Assembly: GCF_030503615.1 (NCBI RefSeq)
Contig: NZ_CP129963.1
Location: 1,612,001-1,676,000, forward strand
DNA length: 64,000 bases
Direction: 5' to 3'
Source of the DNA: Sphingobacterium sp. BN32
GTDB taxonomy: Bacteria > Bacteroidota > Bacteroidia > Sphingobacteriales > Sphingobacteriaceae
In this document: piece by piece, positions 1-9,286 of the stretch
Layout: the number at the start of each line of letters is the position of its first letter
Numbering within the stretch: the stretch's first letter is position 1
The notes under the pieces: model-generated
Told to the model about the DNA's origin: nothing
The model's database searches: none
Seen by the model: the letters and a program-made list of their open reading frames with translations, nothing else
Program-made: the position numbers and the translations under genes

Positions 1-134
1 CCCATCATTAAAATAAAACCTATTGCTACTACAACAATAGCAAGGATAAATAATTGATAGTTTATTTTCTGGAATACAAACTGCCCTTTAGCAGTTTCTG
101 TGTTGTTTACTTTTTTCTTAACTGTTTGGCTCAT
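1..134 (-). CDS. DUF3098 family small membrane protein (3' end outside window)
   Basis: The start codon is at 134 and the frame runs off the left edge, so only the N-terminal 44 residues are visible. They comprise a basic, Gln/Asn-rich start (MSQTVKKKVNN) followed by a hydrophobic segment rich in Ile, Val and Ala ending in a Met-Met-Gly. This matches the first membrane segment of the short DUF3098 proteins that sit directly downstream of ftsX in Bacteroidota. It lies 23 bp downstream of ftsX on the same strand, probably in one operon. Function is unknown; the family assignment rests on the partial sequence plus position. Confidence 0.75.
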   Translation of the reverse strand, partial: MSQTVKKKVNNTETAKGQFVFQKINYQLFILAIVVVAIGFILMM

Positions 135-157
135 TATATGAAGATTAACAATTGATA

Positions 158-1036
158 TTATCGGTATAGACTAGCTGATTTTGCACGTAAGTACTTCGTA
201 ACAGCAAAATAAGTGCTCGCTGCGGCAATTAGAATTCCTAATGCAATAACGAATACGAAGATAACAGCAAACTCATACCAGTTGCGTAGGATTACTAATT
301 CTGGGATTTGCTTTTGCGCAAAATGCAGGGTGATCACTAAAAGAAGAATCGCGATTAAAGAACCGATCAGTCCATGCGCAATTCCATACATGATGTAAGG
401 ACGACGGATGAAATTCTTAGTTGCACCAATAAGCTGCATACTCTTAATCAAGAAGCGCTGCGAGTAAATCGCTAATCGGATGGTGTTATTTATCAATGCC
501 ACTGCGATAATCAAAAGAATAGCGGTAAAAGCTAGAATAACGATACTGATGATACGGATGTTCTTGTTCACCATGTCGATCAAGGATTCTTGGTAGACAA
601 CCTCTTTAATACGACTGTTTTTACCTACTTTATCAATAAAGGTTTGAATGCTGTCGCTATTCGCGTACTGTTCCTTTAAGTAGATATCAACCGATGGAAG
701 GAGTGGGTTGTGCCCCAGGTATTCAACGAAGTCTTCGCCTAGGTCTTCTTTCAAATTCTTTGCCGCAAGTTCCTTGCTCACATACTCCGAGCGAAGTACA
801 TAAGGGTCTTTTTCTAAATCTTTCTGTAGCGTCAATACATCACCCTCGCTTACATTATCATTCACGATAACATTTAATACGATGTTTTCTTTAACGTAAC
901 GGGAGAGGTTTTTGGCATGGACGAGTATTAATCCTAAAAGACCAGTCATCAATAGCACGAGTGCAATACTGATTACTGTAGAAACATATACCGATTTTGT
1001 TTTTTTTCTTGGTGAACCCTGTTCGATCACTGACAT
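158..1036 (-). CDS. ftsX: Cell division protein FtsX (ABC-type permease-like)
   Basis: The 292-residue inner-membrane protein has FtsX topology: a basic cytoplasmic N-terminus, one membrane segment at about residues 18-42, a periplasmic domain to about 160, then three membrane segments near 160-190, 215-240 and 255-280. FtsX pairs with the ATPase FtsE and controls peptidoglycan hydrolases at the division site. No ftsE is next to it, as is usual in Bacteroidota, where ftsX is followed by DUF3098 as here. Length is normal. A near-consensus -7 box (TACTTTCG on the minus strand, 1060-1067) lies about 25 bp upstream of the start. Confidence 0.9.
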   Translation of the reverse strand: MSVIEQGSPRKKTKSVYVSTVISIALVLLMTGLLGLILVHAKNLSRYVKENIVLNVIVNDNVSEGDVLTLQKDLEKDPYVLRSEYVSKELAAKNLKEDLGEDFVEYLGHNPLLPSVDIYLKEQYANSDSIQTFIDKVGKNSRIKEVVYQESLIDMVNKNIRIISIVILAFTAILLIIAVALINNTIRLAIYSQRFLIKSMQLIGATKNFIRRPYIMYGIAHGLIGSLIAILLLVITLHFAQKQIPELVILRNWYEFAVIFVFVIALGILIAAASTYFAVTKYLRAKSASLYR

Positions 1037-1257
1037 ATAGTAGTTTTAATTTACTGATGCGAAAGTACATAATTCATGGCATACCTAGAATAGTTAATGT
1101 AATAAAAGCATTAAGCATTCCCTGATACGAATAATTTCCCTTCACTTAAATTCTAACAACGAATATCAGAATTTATTGTATAGAATAAAAAACTTTTGTG
1201 CTTTATTAGGCTAAAATCGCTATTTTCGCATCTCTTATATATTTCTTACATACAATC

Positions 1258-4041
1258 ATGGAGTATAATCATCAATCTATTGAGCAAAAGTGGCAAAAGT
1301 ATTGGGCAGACCATCAAACCTTTAAAACAGAGGAGTCTACAGAAAAGCCTAAATATTATGTTCTTGACATGTTTCCTTATCCTTCCGGAGCGGGATTGCA
1401 CGTAGGGCACCCACTTGGCTACATTGCTTCAGATATTTTTTCACGTTATAAACGCCTTAAAGGTTTCAATGTGCTGCACCCGATGGGGTATGATTCCTTC
1501 GGTTTGCCTGCTGAACAATATGCGATTCAGACTGGTCAACATCCAGCGATTACCACAGAAACAAATATCCAACGCTATCGTGAGCAATTAGATAATATTG
1601 GTTTCTCTTTTGATTGGAGCCGCGAGGTCCGCACTTCCAATCCAGACTATTACCGTTGGACACAATGGATTTTTATGCAAGCTTTCGATGCTTGGTACAA
1701 TAAAACAAGCGACAAAGCGGAGTCTATCGCTTCGTTGAAGGAACATTTTCAAACTAAGGGTTCTGAAGGCATATTTGCGGAGTCCGATGAGGATGTATTA
1801 TCTTTTACAGCAGAGGAATGGAATGCATTTTCTGAAGAGGAGCAACAGACGGAATTATTGAAATACCGTTTAGCTTACTTGCGTGAAAGTACCGTGAACT
1901 GGTGTCCGGCTTTAGGAACGGTGTTGGCGAACGATGAGGTAATTAATGGAGTTTCCGAGCGTGGAGGGTTTCCTGTAGAGCAGAAGAAAATGATGCAATG
2001 GTCTATGCGCATTACTGCGTATGCAGACCGTTTGTTGAGAGGATTGGATACCATCGATTGGCCGGAACCATTGGTGGAAATGCAACGTAACTGGATCGGT
2101 AAATCCGTAGGGGCAAGTGTTAAATTCCCAGTGCCTCAGCTAAATGAGAATATCGAAGTGTTCACGACACGTGTTGACACCATTTTTGGTGTTAGCTTCG
2201 TTGTTTTAGCTCCCGAGCATGAGTTAGTTTCCTCTTTAACTACAGATGAACAACGTTCTGAAGTTGAATCATATATAGATAAGACTTCGAAGAAATCGGA
2301 GCTAGATCGTATGGCTGATGCGAAAACCGTATCTGGCGCATTTACGGGTTCTTATGCGAAGCATCCAATCACCGGTGAGGATGTACAAATATGGATTGCT
2401 GACTATGTATTAGCAAGTTATGGTACGGGCGCTGTTATGGCTGTTCCATCGGGCGATCAACGTGATTACCTATTTGCGAAGCATTTCAACTTGCCTATCA
2501 TCCCTATTTCTGATTCACAAGATATTTCAGAAGCAGCGGATCCGAATAAGGATGGAAAATACATCAATTCTGATTTTATCAATGGCATGACGTATCAAGA
2601 GGCAGTACCTGCCTTGATCGAACGCTTAGAGTCCTTAAAATTGGGAAAAGCGAAAATAAACTTCCGTATGCGTGATGCGATTTTTGGTCGTCAGCGTTAT
2701 TGGGGGGAACCGGTTCCGGTATATTTCAAAAACAATCTTCCTTATTTGATCAAAGAAGAGGAACTTCCATTATTGCTTCCTGAGGTAGATAAGTATTTGC
2801 CTACGGAGACTGGAGAGCCTCCTTTAGGTCGCGCCGAGGGCTGGAAGTATCAGGATGAATACGAGTACGAATTGAGTACGATGCCAGGCTGGGCGGGTTC
2901 TTCATGGTACTGGTTCCGTTACATGGATCCTAAAAATGAGCATGAGTTTGCTTCGCCGGACGCCGTAGAATATTGGAAAGCTGTTGACTTATATATTGGT
3001 GGTTCTGAGCATGCTACGGGTCACTTATTGTACTCACGCTTCTGGAATAAGTTCTTGAAAGACATGGGCTATCACAATGAGGAGGAGCCCTTCAAGAAAT
3101 TAATCAACCAAGGCATGATTCAAGGACGTTCGAACTTCGTATATCGCTTATTAGATGATGAAGGTCGCGGAACGAATATATTTGTGTCTTTAGGTTTAAA
3201 AGATCAGTATAACACGGTACCATTGCATGTGGATGTAAATATTGTTCACAACGATGTACTTGATTTAGAAAAGTTCAAAGAATTTAGACCTGACTTTGCT
3301 AAGGCTGAGTTTATCTTAGAAAACGGCAAGTACATTTGCGGTACTGAAGTAGAAAAGATGTCGAAATCAAAATTCAACGTAGTCAATCCAGATGATATCA
3401 TTAGTCAATATGGTGCGGATACGCTGCGTTTGTATGAGATGTTTTTAGGTCCTTTGGAGCAAGCTAAACCATGGAATACCAATGGGATAGAAGGGGTATA
3501 TAAATTTTTACGTAAGGTATGGCGCTTGTTCCATGATGCAGAAGGTAACTTCCAGGTTTCGGATGAGGAGCCTAGCAAAGCGGAATATAAAGCATTACAT
3601 AAGATCATCAAAAAGGTAGAGGAAGATATTGAGCGTTTTTCTTTTAATACCTCAGTATCTGCATTCATGATCTGTGTGAATGAGTTAACGGATTTAAAAT
3701 GTAATAAGCGTAAAATTCTTCAAGACTTGATTATTGTTTTGGAATCCTATGCACCACATATTACCGAGGAACTTTGGAGCTTATTAGGAAACGCGCCTGG
3801 AACAATCTCATATGCGGAATATCCTAAATTCAACCCAGAGTACCTAGTAGAGAGTGAATTCGCTTATCCTGTCTCGATCAATGGCAAAATGAAGATGAAT
3901 CTTCCACTTGCATTAGATCTTGACCAATCTGCAGTTGAGGCTATCCTTAAGGAGAATGCCGATGTACAGAAGTATATCGACGGAAAGCCTGTTAAGAAGA
4001 TTATCTTCGTGAAAGGTAAGATTATTAATATTGTGGTTTAG
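1258..4041 (+). CDS. leuS: Leucyl-tRNA synthetase
   Basis: This class I aminoacyl-tRNA synthetase charges tRNA-Leu in the cytoplasm. The 927-residue protein has the HIGH-like signature in the segment [16 protein letters not shown] (about residues 41-56), the CP1 editing domain with its T-rich region near residues 300-330, and KMSKS at residues 700-704. The insertion of about 50 residues after the first third (near 155-195) is typical of Bacteroidota LeuRS. The ATG at 1258 begins [16 protein letters not shown], the family's normal start. The stop codon (4039-4041) lies inside the left arm of the intergenic repeat element described separately. Confidence 0.97.
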   Translation: MEYNHQSIEQKWQKYWADHQTFKTEESTEKPKYYVLDMFPYPSGAGLHVGHPLGYIASDIFSRYKRLKGFNVLHPMGYDSFGLPAEQYAIQTGQHPAITTETNIQRYREQLDNIGFSFDWSREVRTSNPDYYRWTQWIFMQAFDAWYNKTSDKAESIASLKEHFQTKGSEGIFAESDEDVLSFTAEEWNAFSEEEQQTELLKYRLAYLRESTVNWCPALGTVLANDEVINGVSERGGFPVEQKKMMQWSMRITAYADRLLRGLDTIDWPEPLVEMQRNWIGKSVGASVKFPVPQLNENIEVFTTRVDTIFGVSFVVLAPEHELVSSLTTDEQRSEVESYIDKTSKKSELDRMADAKTVSGAFTGSYAKHPITGEDVQIWIADYVLASYGTGAVMAVPSGDQRDYLFAKHFNLPIIPISDSQDISEAADPNKDGKYINSDFINGMTYQEAVPALIERLESLKLGKAKINFRMRDAIFGRQRYWGEPVPVYFKNNLPYLIKEEELPLLLPEVDKYLPTETGEPPLGRAEGWKYQDEYEYELSTMPGWAGSSWYWFRYMDPKNEHEFASPDAVEYWKAVDLYIGGSEHATGHLLYSRFWNKFLKDMGYHNEEEPFKKLINQGMIQGRSNFVYRLLDDEGRGTNIFVSLGLKDQYNTVPLHVDVNIVHNDVLDLEKFKEFRPDFAKAEFILENGKYICGTEVEKMSKSKFNVVNPDDIISQYGADTLRLYEMFLGPLEQAKPWNTNGIEGVYKFLRKVWRLFHDAEGNFQVSDEEPSKAEYKALHKIIKKVEEDIERFSFNTSVSAFMICVNELTDLKCNKRKILQDLIIVLESYAPHITEELWSLLGNAPGTISYAEYPKFNPEYLVESEFAYPVSINGKMKMNLPLALDLDQSAVEAILKENADVQKYIDGKPVKKIIFVKGKIINIVV

Positions 4042-4350
4042 ATATTAGACATTAGATATCAGATATAAGAGCGTTGCGGAAGTAGCGCTCTTTTTTGGTT
4101 TTAGAGGTTAGGTTTTAGATTCAAGAGTGTTGTTTGGGACTTTGGTTTAGGAAGGAAAAATTTGTTTTGAACCTTTGGTTTAAACAACGATCCTAATAAT
4201 CTTTGTATCCTTCCTTTCCTGGTTCAGACGAACGTTAAAGAGAAAATGATAATCGTGCTTGTTCCTGCTTATCTTTAAATCCTTCCTTTTCTGGTTCAAA
4301 GACATCTATAGTGTCTAATATCCCACCAAAATCTAATGTCTTATATCTAA
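4038..4350. repeat. Intergenic inverted-repeat element, copy A
   Basis: The 390-bp gap between leuS and the next gene holds no convincing ORF. Its ends are an imperfect inverted repeat: 4038-4059 pairs with 4329-4350 (20 of 22 positions, core AGACATTAGAT). Inside are two direct copies of a CCTTCCTTTCCTGGTTCAGAC-like unit (4209-4229, 4281-4300), the second preceded by CTTTAAAT. The same inner unit and the same TTAGACATTAGA-type ends recur at 50771-51341, so this is a family of non-coding elements rather than chance. The leuS stop and terminator lie within it. Function is unknown. Confidence 0.6.
4067..4096 (+). terminator. Rho-independent terminator of leuS
   Basis: A 7-bp stem AAGAGCG/CGCTCTT (4067-4073 with 4086-4092) is followed by a T tract to 4096. 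It lies 25 bp after the leuS stop. Confidence 0.75.
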
Positions 4351-4431
4351 AATCTAAAATAACTACTACTTTAAACCTAACGAATTGCTAAAAGTCAAAC
4401 GATAAAATAATCTATTATTCAATTCTATATT

Positions 4432-4755
4432 ATGAAGTTTCAAATCGTTTTTTGCGCCAGTTTAGCGTTTATTCTGCTGGGTTCTTGTTCTGCTTATCAA
4501 TTTTCGGTAATGAATAATGAAAAGATGAAGAGGCTTGATCTAGGCATGAGCAAATCTGAAGTTTCCGGCATTTTAGGGCAGGAGTACACCATTTCTAAAA
4601 AAGGGGTTGTCGATCAAGATACCTTGGAAGTTATCTCTTATCGGAACTTTCCTTATGACGACGAATTCTATCTATTTCAATTTCGGAACAATAGATTGGA
4701 AAAATGGGAGCGGGAGTTTCAAATAAGACCGGTAGTAGAGAAAAGTAAGGATTAG
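4432..4755 (+). CDS. Small lipoprotein, BamE/SmpA-like fold (putative)
   Basis: The 107-residue protein starts with a lipoprotein signal ending LLGSC, with the lipid-attached Cys at residue 19. The following segment KMKRLDLGMSKSEVSGILG resembles the helix of the SmpA/OmlA (BamE-like) fold, where a G-M-(S/T)-x-x-(E/Q)-V turn is common, and the remainder reads as two or three strands. BamE itself helps outer-membrane protein assembly, but this similarity is short and the real role is unknown. It is a single gene between repeat element A and a bidirectional terminator. Confidence 0.7.
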   Translation: MKFQIVFCASLAFILLGSCSAYQFSVMNNEKMKRLDLGMSKSEVSGILGQEYTISKKGVVDQDTLEVISYRNFPYDDEFYLFQFRNNRLEKWEREFQIRPVVEKSKD

Positions 4756-4774
4756 ATGAAATTGAAAATATAAA

Positions 4775-4805
4775 AAGGACTTTCCGTTTTGGAAAGTCCT
4801 TTCTT
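4775..4805. terminator. Bidirectional terminator
   Basis: An 11-bp perfect stem AAGGACTTTCC/GGAAAGTCCTT (4775-4785 with 4791-4801) has a GTTTT loop, T-rich sequence to the right and A-rich sequence to the left. It can serve the lipoprotein gene and the oppositely oriented tRNA-Arg. Confidence 0.8.
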
Positions 4806-4808
4806 TAG

Positions 4809-4880
4809 TGCCCGCGGCGAGATTCGAACCCACATCGTCAGAACCGGAATCTGATATTCTATCCATTGAACTACGCAGGC
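4809..4880 (-). tRNA. tRNA-Arg (CCG anticodon)
   Basis: A complete 72-nt cloverleaf lies on the minus strand: acceptor GCCTGCG with CGCGGGC (one T-G pair), anticodon stem TCAGA/TCTGA, loop TTCCGGT with anticodon CCG, and T arm GTGGG-TTCGAAT-CTCGC. The discriminator is A and CCA is not encoded. It reads CGG arginine codons. Confidence 0.95.
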
Positions 4881-4887
4881 GGCAAGC

Positions 4888-4895
4888 CAAAAATA
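4888..4895 (-). promoter_or_regulatory. Promoter -7 box of tRNA-Arg
   Basis: TATTTTTG on the minus strand matches the Bacteroidota TAnnTTTG element and lies 8 bp upstream of the mature tRNA 5' end. A weak GTTG at about 4917-4920 is in place for the -33 element. Confidence 0.55.
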
Positions 4896-4919
4896 ATATA
4901 ATTTTTGAGTTTTACACAA

Positions 4920-4949
4920 CAATAGGCTGCCGAATTCGGCAACCTATTG
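4920..4949. terminator. Strong hairpin after the zinc-uptake-like operon
   Basis: CAATAGG-TGCCGAATTCGGCA-CCTATTG forms an almost perfect 30-nt hairpin with one internal mismatch, flanked by ATTTTT on its right. It sits 23 bp beyond the stop of the minus-strand lipoprotein gene. The T tract is on the plus side, so its direction of action is unclear. Confidence 0.55.
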
Positions 4950-4972
4950 ATTTTTAATTGCCTTAATTAAGC

Positions 4973-5611
4973 TTAATGACCATGCCCGCTGTGGTCATCT
5001 GCTACTAGATGCGTTTCAAACTTCACATCAATATCATTTGCACCGCCGAATTTAGCGAAATCTATATTTTGAATGTCTTTCTCGACATCTATACTTTCTT
5101 TCACTTTAGGGTTTAAATGACGCATGATATAACGCCAGTTGAACGACTCGCTTGCTTTCAACACGGTGATATAGCCTACAGTTCCAACTTTTACTTTTGT
5201 TTTATCTTCTTTCTTATCGGCGTAGATAATTTTTAATGCGTCTGCAGGCGCTCCAATCCAGAATGCGAAGTGTTGGTCGTCACGATCGATGAATGTTTTT
5301 TGGCTTTGACGGCCCGCAAAATCAAAAACTCTTAATTCAAAACGGTAAGTTTTGCCTACTTCAAGGTGCATGTGTGCTCCAACTGGAGGAAGGAATTGCT
5401 CGCCCTCGAAGACGATACTATCTTTTTCTTGTCCGGCGAAGTCGTTGTAATGAAAATGATCTCCGTGTGCTTCTACTTCCACTTCTGTAAAAACTAATCT
5501 TGCTGATCCTACTTCTTCTTGGTCAACCACAGGGATCGGATCATCTTTGGAACAAGAATTTAAAGTTATTAAAGCGATAATAGCAGATGCGATATATTTA
5601 CTGATTTTCAT
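4973..5611 (-). CDS. Metal-associated lipoprotein with His-rich C-terminus (putative)
   Basis: The 212-residue protein has a lipoprotein signal (ITLNSC, Cys20). It contains His clusters at EAHGDHFHYNDF (about residues 47-58), GAHMHLEVG (about 78-86) and the C-terminal HLVADDHSGHGH. Repeated His/Asp groups suggest metal binding at the cell surface or in the periplasm. It is the last gene of an operon with a ZnuD-like TonB receptor (18 bp upstream) and a His-rich small membrane protein, so a role in capturing zinc or another transition metal for the receptor is inferred. No characterised family was recognised. Confidence 0.7.
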   Translation of the reverse strand: MKISKYIASAIIALITLNSCSKDDPIPVVDQEEVGSARLVFTEVEVEAHGDHFHYNDFAGQEKDSIVFEGEQFLPPVGAHMHLEVGKTYRFELRVFDFAGRQSQKTFIDRDDQHFAFWIGAPADALKIIYADKKEDKTKVKVGTVGYITVLKASESFNWRYIMRHLNPKVKESIDVEKDIQNIDFAKFGGANDIDVKFETHLVADDHSGHGH

Positions 5612-5628
5612 GGTATTAAGTTTTATTT

Positions 5629-7938
5629 TTAAAATTTATAACTAATTGATAATTTGATATTTCTTCCTGGACGATGCGCATAATAGCGGAATCGATCCAT
5701 ATAGTCTTTGTATTCGGTATTTAATAAGTTTTCTACAGCTAACGAGCTTGTTAATTTGTTATTTTGTATTTGAAAAGTTCTGCTGGCATGCAAGTGGAAT
5801 AGGTGATATGCTGCTGGTGGAGCAATAAAGTCAGCTCCTTCAGCATAGCGATTCTGCTTAGCGATGAATTCATGTGTTAGCTTCAAATAGGTTGTACTTT
5901 CTGTGTCGATAGTCCATTGAAAAGCATGTGAAAGCCTATCGGATGGAATATAAGGGAGGTAAGTATCCAAACTTGTATTTTTCGCTCTAACCAAACTGCC
6001 TTGCAGCTGATAATCGAAAAGTTGGTTTATTTTCCAGTTCGCATTGACATCGACTCCATAAAAAAGGCTGTTGTGCTGTTCGTAGCTAAACACCGGAAAT
6101 GTTCCACGAATGGTTTGGCGAACAGAGTCCGGGTTTGGCGTTGCGTAGATATAGTTCGAAATGTATTGTACAAATCCATCGATGTCTATATTCCAGTTGT
6201 CCGCGCGTCTACTGATAGAATTGACCCATTTATAGCCTTGCTCTGCTTTAAGATTCAAGTTTCCTATTTCATAGATCCCTGCGCCATGATGCACTCCGTC
6301 GCTATATAGTTCATTTGCTGTTGGAGCACGCCAAGCTAACCCGATATTGGATTTGAAAGTCCACTGTTGATTAATGGCATAGCGAAGACCTAAGGAACCC
6401 GATACATTGTGGAAATCGCGAACGTCCTCCATCAGATATTGTTGAGGCGTACTTCCGGTTTGTTCCGTGTACTGATAACGATATCCAGCAGCATCAAAGT
6501 GCTTGAAATCATAACGCCAGCCTGCTTCTAGGTTGATTTTATTGAAAGCAAATTCGTGAATACCAAAAACTCCAAATCCGTAGCTATCATAATTTGGAAT
6601 AATTGGCGTCGTACCTGTTCCTTCTACATTGTTGTTTACTTGGCTAACAGCAGATATACCAAATGAATGCTGCTTGCGTTTCATAAGTATTTCGAGCTGT
6701 TGGGTCGACAATAACATATCCGACATTGGTACATCATCTGCAACTGCTCGACGCATATCGAATTCCTTACGATGATTTCTCTGCCAGGAATACTGTGCAT
6801 CCAGCTTCCATTCGTTCTGAAATTGGTATTGGTATTTTAGTCTTGCAAGCTGATGATCTACCTTTTGTTTAGGTGCTGCGATATCATATGTAAATCCGTA
6901 ATCCTCTAAAGGTTTTCCATGCTCTATTCTTGCAAAAATATCATCGATTGTTCCAATATGGGCGCCATAGAAAATACCTATTTGAGTCGCAAATCGCGAA
7001 TAGAAAACATCCCATTTGTGATTGTTTTTTTGGTACTGCAATACAGTGCTCCAATTTAATTCCTCTGCGCCGGTATTTCCTAAATAATAGTTTGCGGTTT
7101 TGCTGTTTCCGAGTTTCTTACCGGATGTTTGCAAACGCCAGGCAAGATTGGGGATTGCAGCGATTCCGCCTTCAATTTCCGCATTAAGCGAACCGCCTCT
7201 GCCGTTACTCTGTCCGATTAGATCTATACGCCCTTGCGGATGTTCGGGGTTGATAGGTTCGGATTTAGCAATCAGTACACCGCCTAATGCATCTGCACCG
7301 TATCTTACGGCCTGTGCACCCTTAATAACCTCGAATTGATCGGCTGAGAAAGCATCCAATTCCGGAGCATGTTCGGCACCCCATTGTTGACTTTCCAGTT
7401 TTACCCCTTGATTCAATAATAGGATTCTATTGCTGTGTAAACCATTGATGATTGGTTTGGCGATTGTCTGTCCGGTTTTTAATAAAGTGACCCCCGCAAG
7501 ATTTGAAAATACTTCTGCGGCAAGTTTGCCTTTGCTTTCTTCAATTTGTTTTTGATTAAGCTTATGCTGTACGGCAGAAACTTGTTCTTGTTGACTTGCT
7601 TGAACGGTCACACTATCCAATTCAGTTGTTTTCTGAACCAGGTGAATATGCAGAACACTATCTTTCGAAAGATTGATCCGTTGGGTATAGTCATGAAAGC
7701 CTAATGCACTTATTTTAAGTCTATAGGTTTTCTTCGGATCTAAACCTCCGATAAAAAAAGAGCCTTCATGATTAGATTTTGTCTGTCTGTCGGCGTCCGT
7801 AAGACTTACTGTTGCATTAGATAGTGGTTGATGATTCTCATCAGCGACCAGGCCACGTAAGATGGCCGATGTATTTGTCTGTGCTCCGCCTGATATAGAA
7901 ATCAGGATGGCAAACACAGTCAAAAGGTATTTTGACAT
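5629..7938 (-). CDS. TonB-dependent outer-membrane receptor, ZnuD-like
   Basis: The 769-residue protein has a signal peptide (cleavage near SGGAQ, residue 20), a carboxypeptidase-regulatory-like domain at about 25-105, a plug at about 120-230 (IINGLHSNRILLLNQGV, then FEVIKGAQAVRYGADALGG), a 22-strand-type barrel and a terminal aromatic residue (SYKF). The segment APTANELYSDGVHHGAGIYE resembles the equivalent stretch in ZnuD-type zinc receptors. With a His-rich protein upstream and a His-rich lipoprotein downstream, transport of zinc or a similar metal is the best inference. Other substrates cannot be excluded. Confidence 0.85.
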   Translation of the reverse strand: MSKYLLTVFAILISISGGAQTNTSAILRGLVADENHQPLSNATVSLTDADRQTKSNHEGSFFIGGLDPKKTYRLKISALGFHDYTQRINLSKDSVLHIHLVQKTTELDSVTVQASQQEQVSAVQHKLNQKQIEESKGKLAAEVFSNLAGVTLLKTGQTIAKPIINGLHSNRILLLNQGVKLESQQWGAEHAPELDAFSADQFEVIKGAQAVRYGADALGGVLIAKSEPINPEHPQGRIDLIGQSNGRGGSLNAEIEGGIAAIPNLAWRLQTSGKKLGNSKTANYYLGNTGAEELNWSTVLQYQKNNHKWDVFYSRFATQIGIFYGAHIGTIDDIFARIEHGKPLEDYGFTYDIAAPKQKVDHQLARLKYQYQFQNEWKLDAQYSWQRNHRKEFDMRRAVADDVPMSDMLLSTQQLEILMKRKQHSFGISAVSQVNNNVEGTGTTPIIPNYDSYGFGVFGIHEFAFNKINLEAGWRYDFKHFDAAGYRYQYTEQTGSTPQQYLMEDVRDFHNVSGSLGLRYAINQQWTFKSNIGLAWRAPTANELYSDGVHHGAGIYEIGNLNLKAEQGYKWVNSISRRADNWNIDIDGFVQYISNYIYATPNPDSVRQTIRGTFPVFSYEQHNSLFYGVDVNANWKINQLFDYQLQGSLVRAKNTSLDTYLPYIPSDRLSHAFQWTIDTESTTYLKLTHEFIAKQNRYAEGADFIAPPAAYHLFHLHASRTFQIQNNKLTSSLAVENLLNTEYKDYMDRFRYYAHRPGRNIKLSISYKF

Positions 7939-7979
7939 GTAAGATTACATTAAACTTTAATGGATTTTGTGATTACTCG

Positions 7980-8336
7980 TTAGCTATTTTCCGAAGCAGG
8001 GGGTGCTCTTAAGCCTTTTGAGAAATACCGTTTAATAATTACCTGTGACGGCAAGTCTGTCGATAAACTTACCTTTTTCTCGAATTCTCCAGGATTACTT
8101 TCCCATGAATACGTAGGAGATTGCGAGATGAGTTGATGATAATATAGAAAACAGTATGTACAATCATCATGCTGATGGTCTGCATGCTCATCTGATGGAG
8201 AATGATGATGGCAATGCTCGGCATGTTCATGTGAATGCTCATGTTGATGAGCAAGCATAAAACCAAAAGACATAGACAGAACGAGCAACCAGAGGCTGGC
8301 TATCGATGTTCGGAAATGTCTAATGATGTTTATCAC
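7980..8336 (-). CDS. His-rich small secreted/membrane protein of metal-uptake operon
   Basis: One hydrophobic segment (SIASLWLLVLSMSFGFML) is followed by a dense His cluster (HQHEHSHEHAEHCHHH, then HADHQHDDC) and a Lys/Arg-rich tail. The cluster is typical of metal-binding chaperone or sensor proteins. A GTG at 8336 is preferred as start: the longer reading from TTG at 8360 would place the promoter -7 box (8341-8348) and an operator-like dyad inside the gene, while the ATG at 8274 would remove the signal/membrane segment. It is the first gene of the operon, 41 bp from the TonB receptor gene. Confidence 0.65.
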   Translation of the reverse strand: MINIIRHFRTSIASLWLLVLSMSFGFMLAHQHEHSHEHAEHCHHHSPSDEHADHQHDDCTYCFLYYHQLISQSPTYSWESNPGEFEKKVSLSTDLPSQVIIKRYFSKGLRAPPASENS

Positions 8337-8340
8337 GCTG

Positions 8341-8374
8341 CAAATATACAGCAAATGCAATCTAGTTGCAAATT
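8341..8374 (-). promoter_or_regulatory. Promoter with embedded operator-like dyad of the metal-uptake operon
   Basis: On the minus strand TATATTTG (8341-8348) is a perfect TAnnTTTG -7 box with TTTG (8369-8372) exactly 20 bp upstream. Between and over them lies the dyad TGCAA-N5-TTGCA (8356-8370), with a further TTGCA half-site at 8388-8392. An inverted repeat overlapping the -33 element upstream of metal-uptake genes fits a Fur-family (Zur-type) repressor site; the regulator identity is inferred. Confidence 0.6.
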
Positions 8375-8392
8375 AAAATATACAAAGTTGCA

Positions 8393-9286
8393 TTAAGAGC
8401 GAGGATGGTATTGGGTTATGACGCTTTGAAGATAGTCTTTATCGATATGTGTATAGATTTCCGTAGTGGTAATACTTTCATGTCCCAACATATCTTGCAC
8501 GGCGCGTAAATCAGCTCCTCCTTCTACCAAATGAGAAGCAAAGCTATGACGGAAGGTATGCGGACTAATTTCTTTCTGCAGATTGATTTTTGCGGCGAGA
8601 TCTTTAATGATGATGTAGATCATTACTCGGGATAGGGCGGCACCTCGTCGGTTTAAGAATACGTAATCCTCATGGCCTGCTTTGACGGGAGAATGTACTC
8701 TGACCTCATTTAAGTATATTTTCAGATATTGGATTGCCTGTTGTCCAATTGGAATCAGACGCTCCTTATTACCTTTTCCCTCTACCTTAATAAACTCTAC
8801 ATCTAAGAAAAGGTTAGAACGCTTGAGGTTGCATAGTTCAGAAACGCGTAAGCCACAACCATAAAGGACCTCGAGGATCGCCTTATTCCGCATTCCCTCG
8901 GGACTAGATAAATCAATAGCGGCAATTAATCGATCGATTTCTTCGATTGAAAGCACCGAAGGTAGCTTGCGTGTTATGCGTGGTGCTTCGATAAGCTCAG
9001 CGGGATTAGTTTGGTAATCATACTCGATTTGCAAGAATTTGAAAAAGGTTTTAATTCCGGAGAGTATGCGCGCTTGTGAGTAGGTTGAAATGGAAAATTC
9101 GTTAATCCACAGTAAAAAGTTTTGTAACTCTTTTGTTGTAATGTGAGGGATTGTTATTTCGTGTAATTCGCAATAATGCTGGAGTTTCAGAACGTCGTTC
9201 TGGTAAGCTTCTATGCTGTTTTCAGCTAAACCGCGTTCTAAGAGTAAGTAGCGTTTAAAGTCTCTATTTACGGTATCCCAATTCAT
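8393..9286 (-). CDS. xerD: Site-specific tyrosine recombinase XerD
   Basis: XerD works with XerC to resolve chromosome dimers at dif. The 297-residue protein has an N-terminal SAM-like core-binding domain (1-100) and the catalytic domain with all expected residues: R147 (GCGLRVSEL), K171, H243 and R246 (HTFRHSF), H269 (LGHES) and the nucleophile Y278 (EIYTH). Length and the absence of integrase-specific extensions favour the housekeeping enzyme over a phage integrase. Its stop codon is only about 20 bp from the promoter of the downstream metal-uptake operon. Confidence 0.92.
   Translation of the reverse strand: MNWDTVNRDFKRYLLLERGLAENSIEAYQNDVLKLQHYCELHEITIPHITTKELQNFLLWINEFSISTYSQARILSGIKTFFKFLQIEYDYQTNPAELIEAPRITRKLPSVLSIEEIDRLIAAIDLSSPEGMRNKAILEVLYGCGLRVSELCNLKRSNLFLDVEFIKVEGKGNKERLIPIGQQAIQYLKIYLNEVRVHSPVKAGHEDYVFLNRRGAALSRVMIYIIIKDLAAKINLQKEISPHTFRHSFASHLVEGGADLRAVQDMLGHESITTTEIYTHIDKDYLQSVITQYHPRS

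Noticed and set aside
1196..1405. 69-codon frame upstream of and overlapping leuS
   Set aside because: It is out of frame with leuS, begins in the promoter region, and has no coding features; leuS has a clear start at 1258.
4672..4890. 72-codon minus-strand frame starting MACRLRSSMDRISDSGSDDVGSN
   Set aside because: It lies on tRNA-Arg and the bidirectional terminator and is a translation of structured RNA.
8393..9286. Phage or transposon integrase marking a mobile element
   Set aside because: Residue pattern, length and lack of flanking phage genes fit housekeeping XerD.
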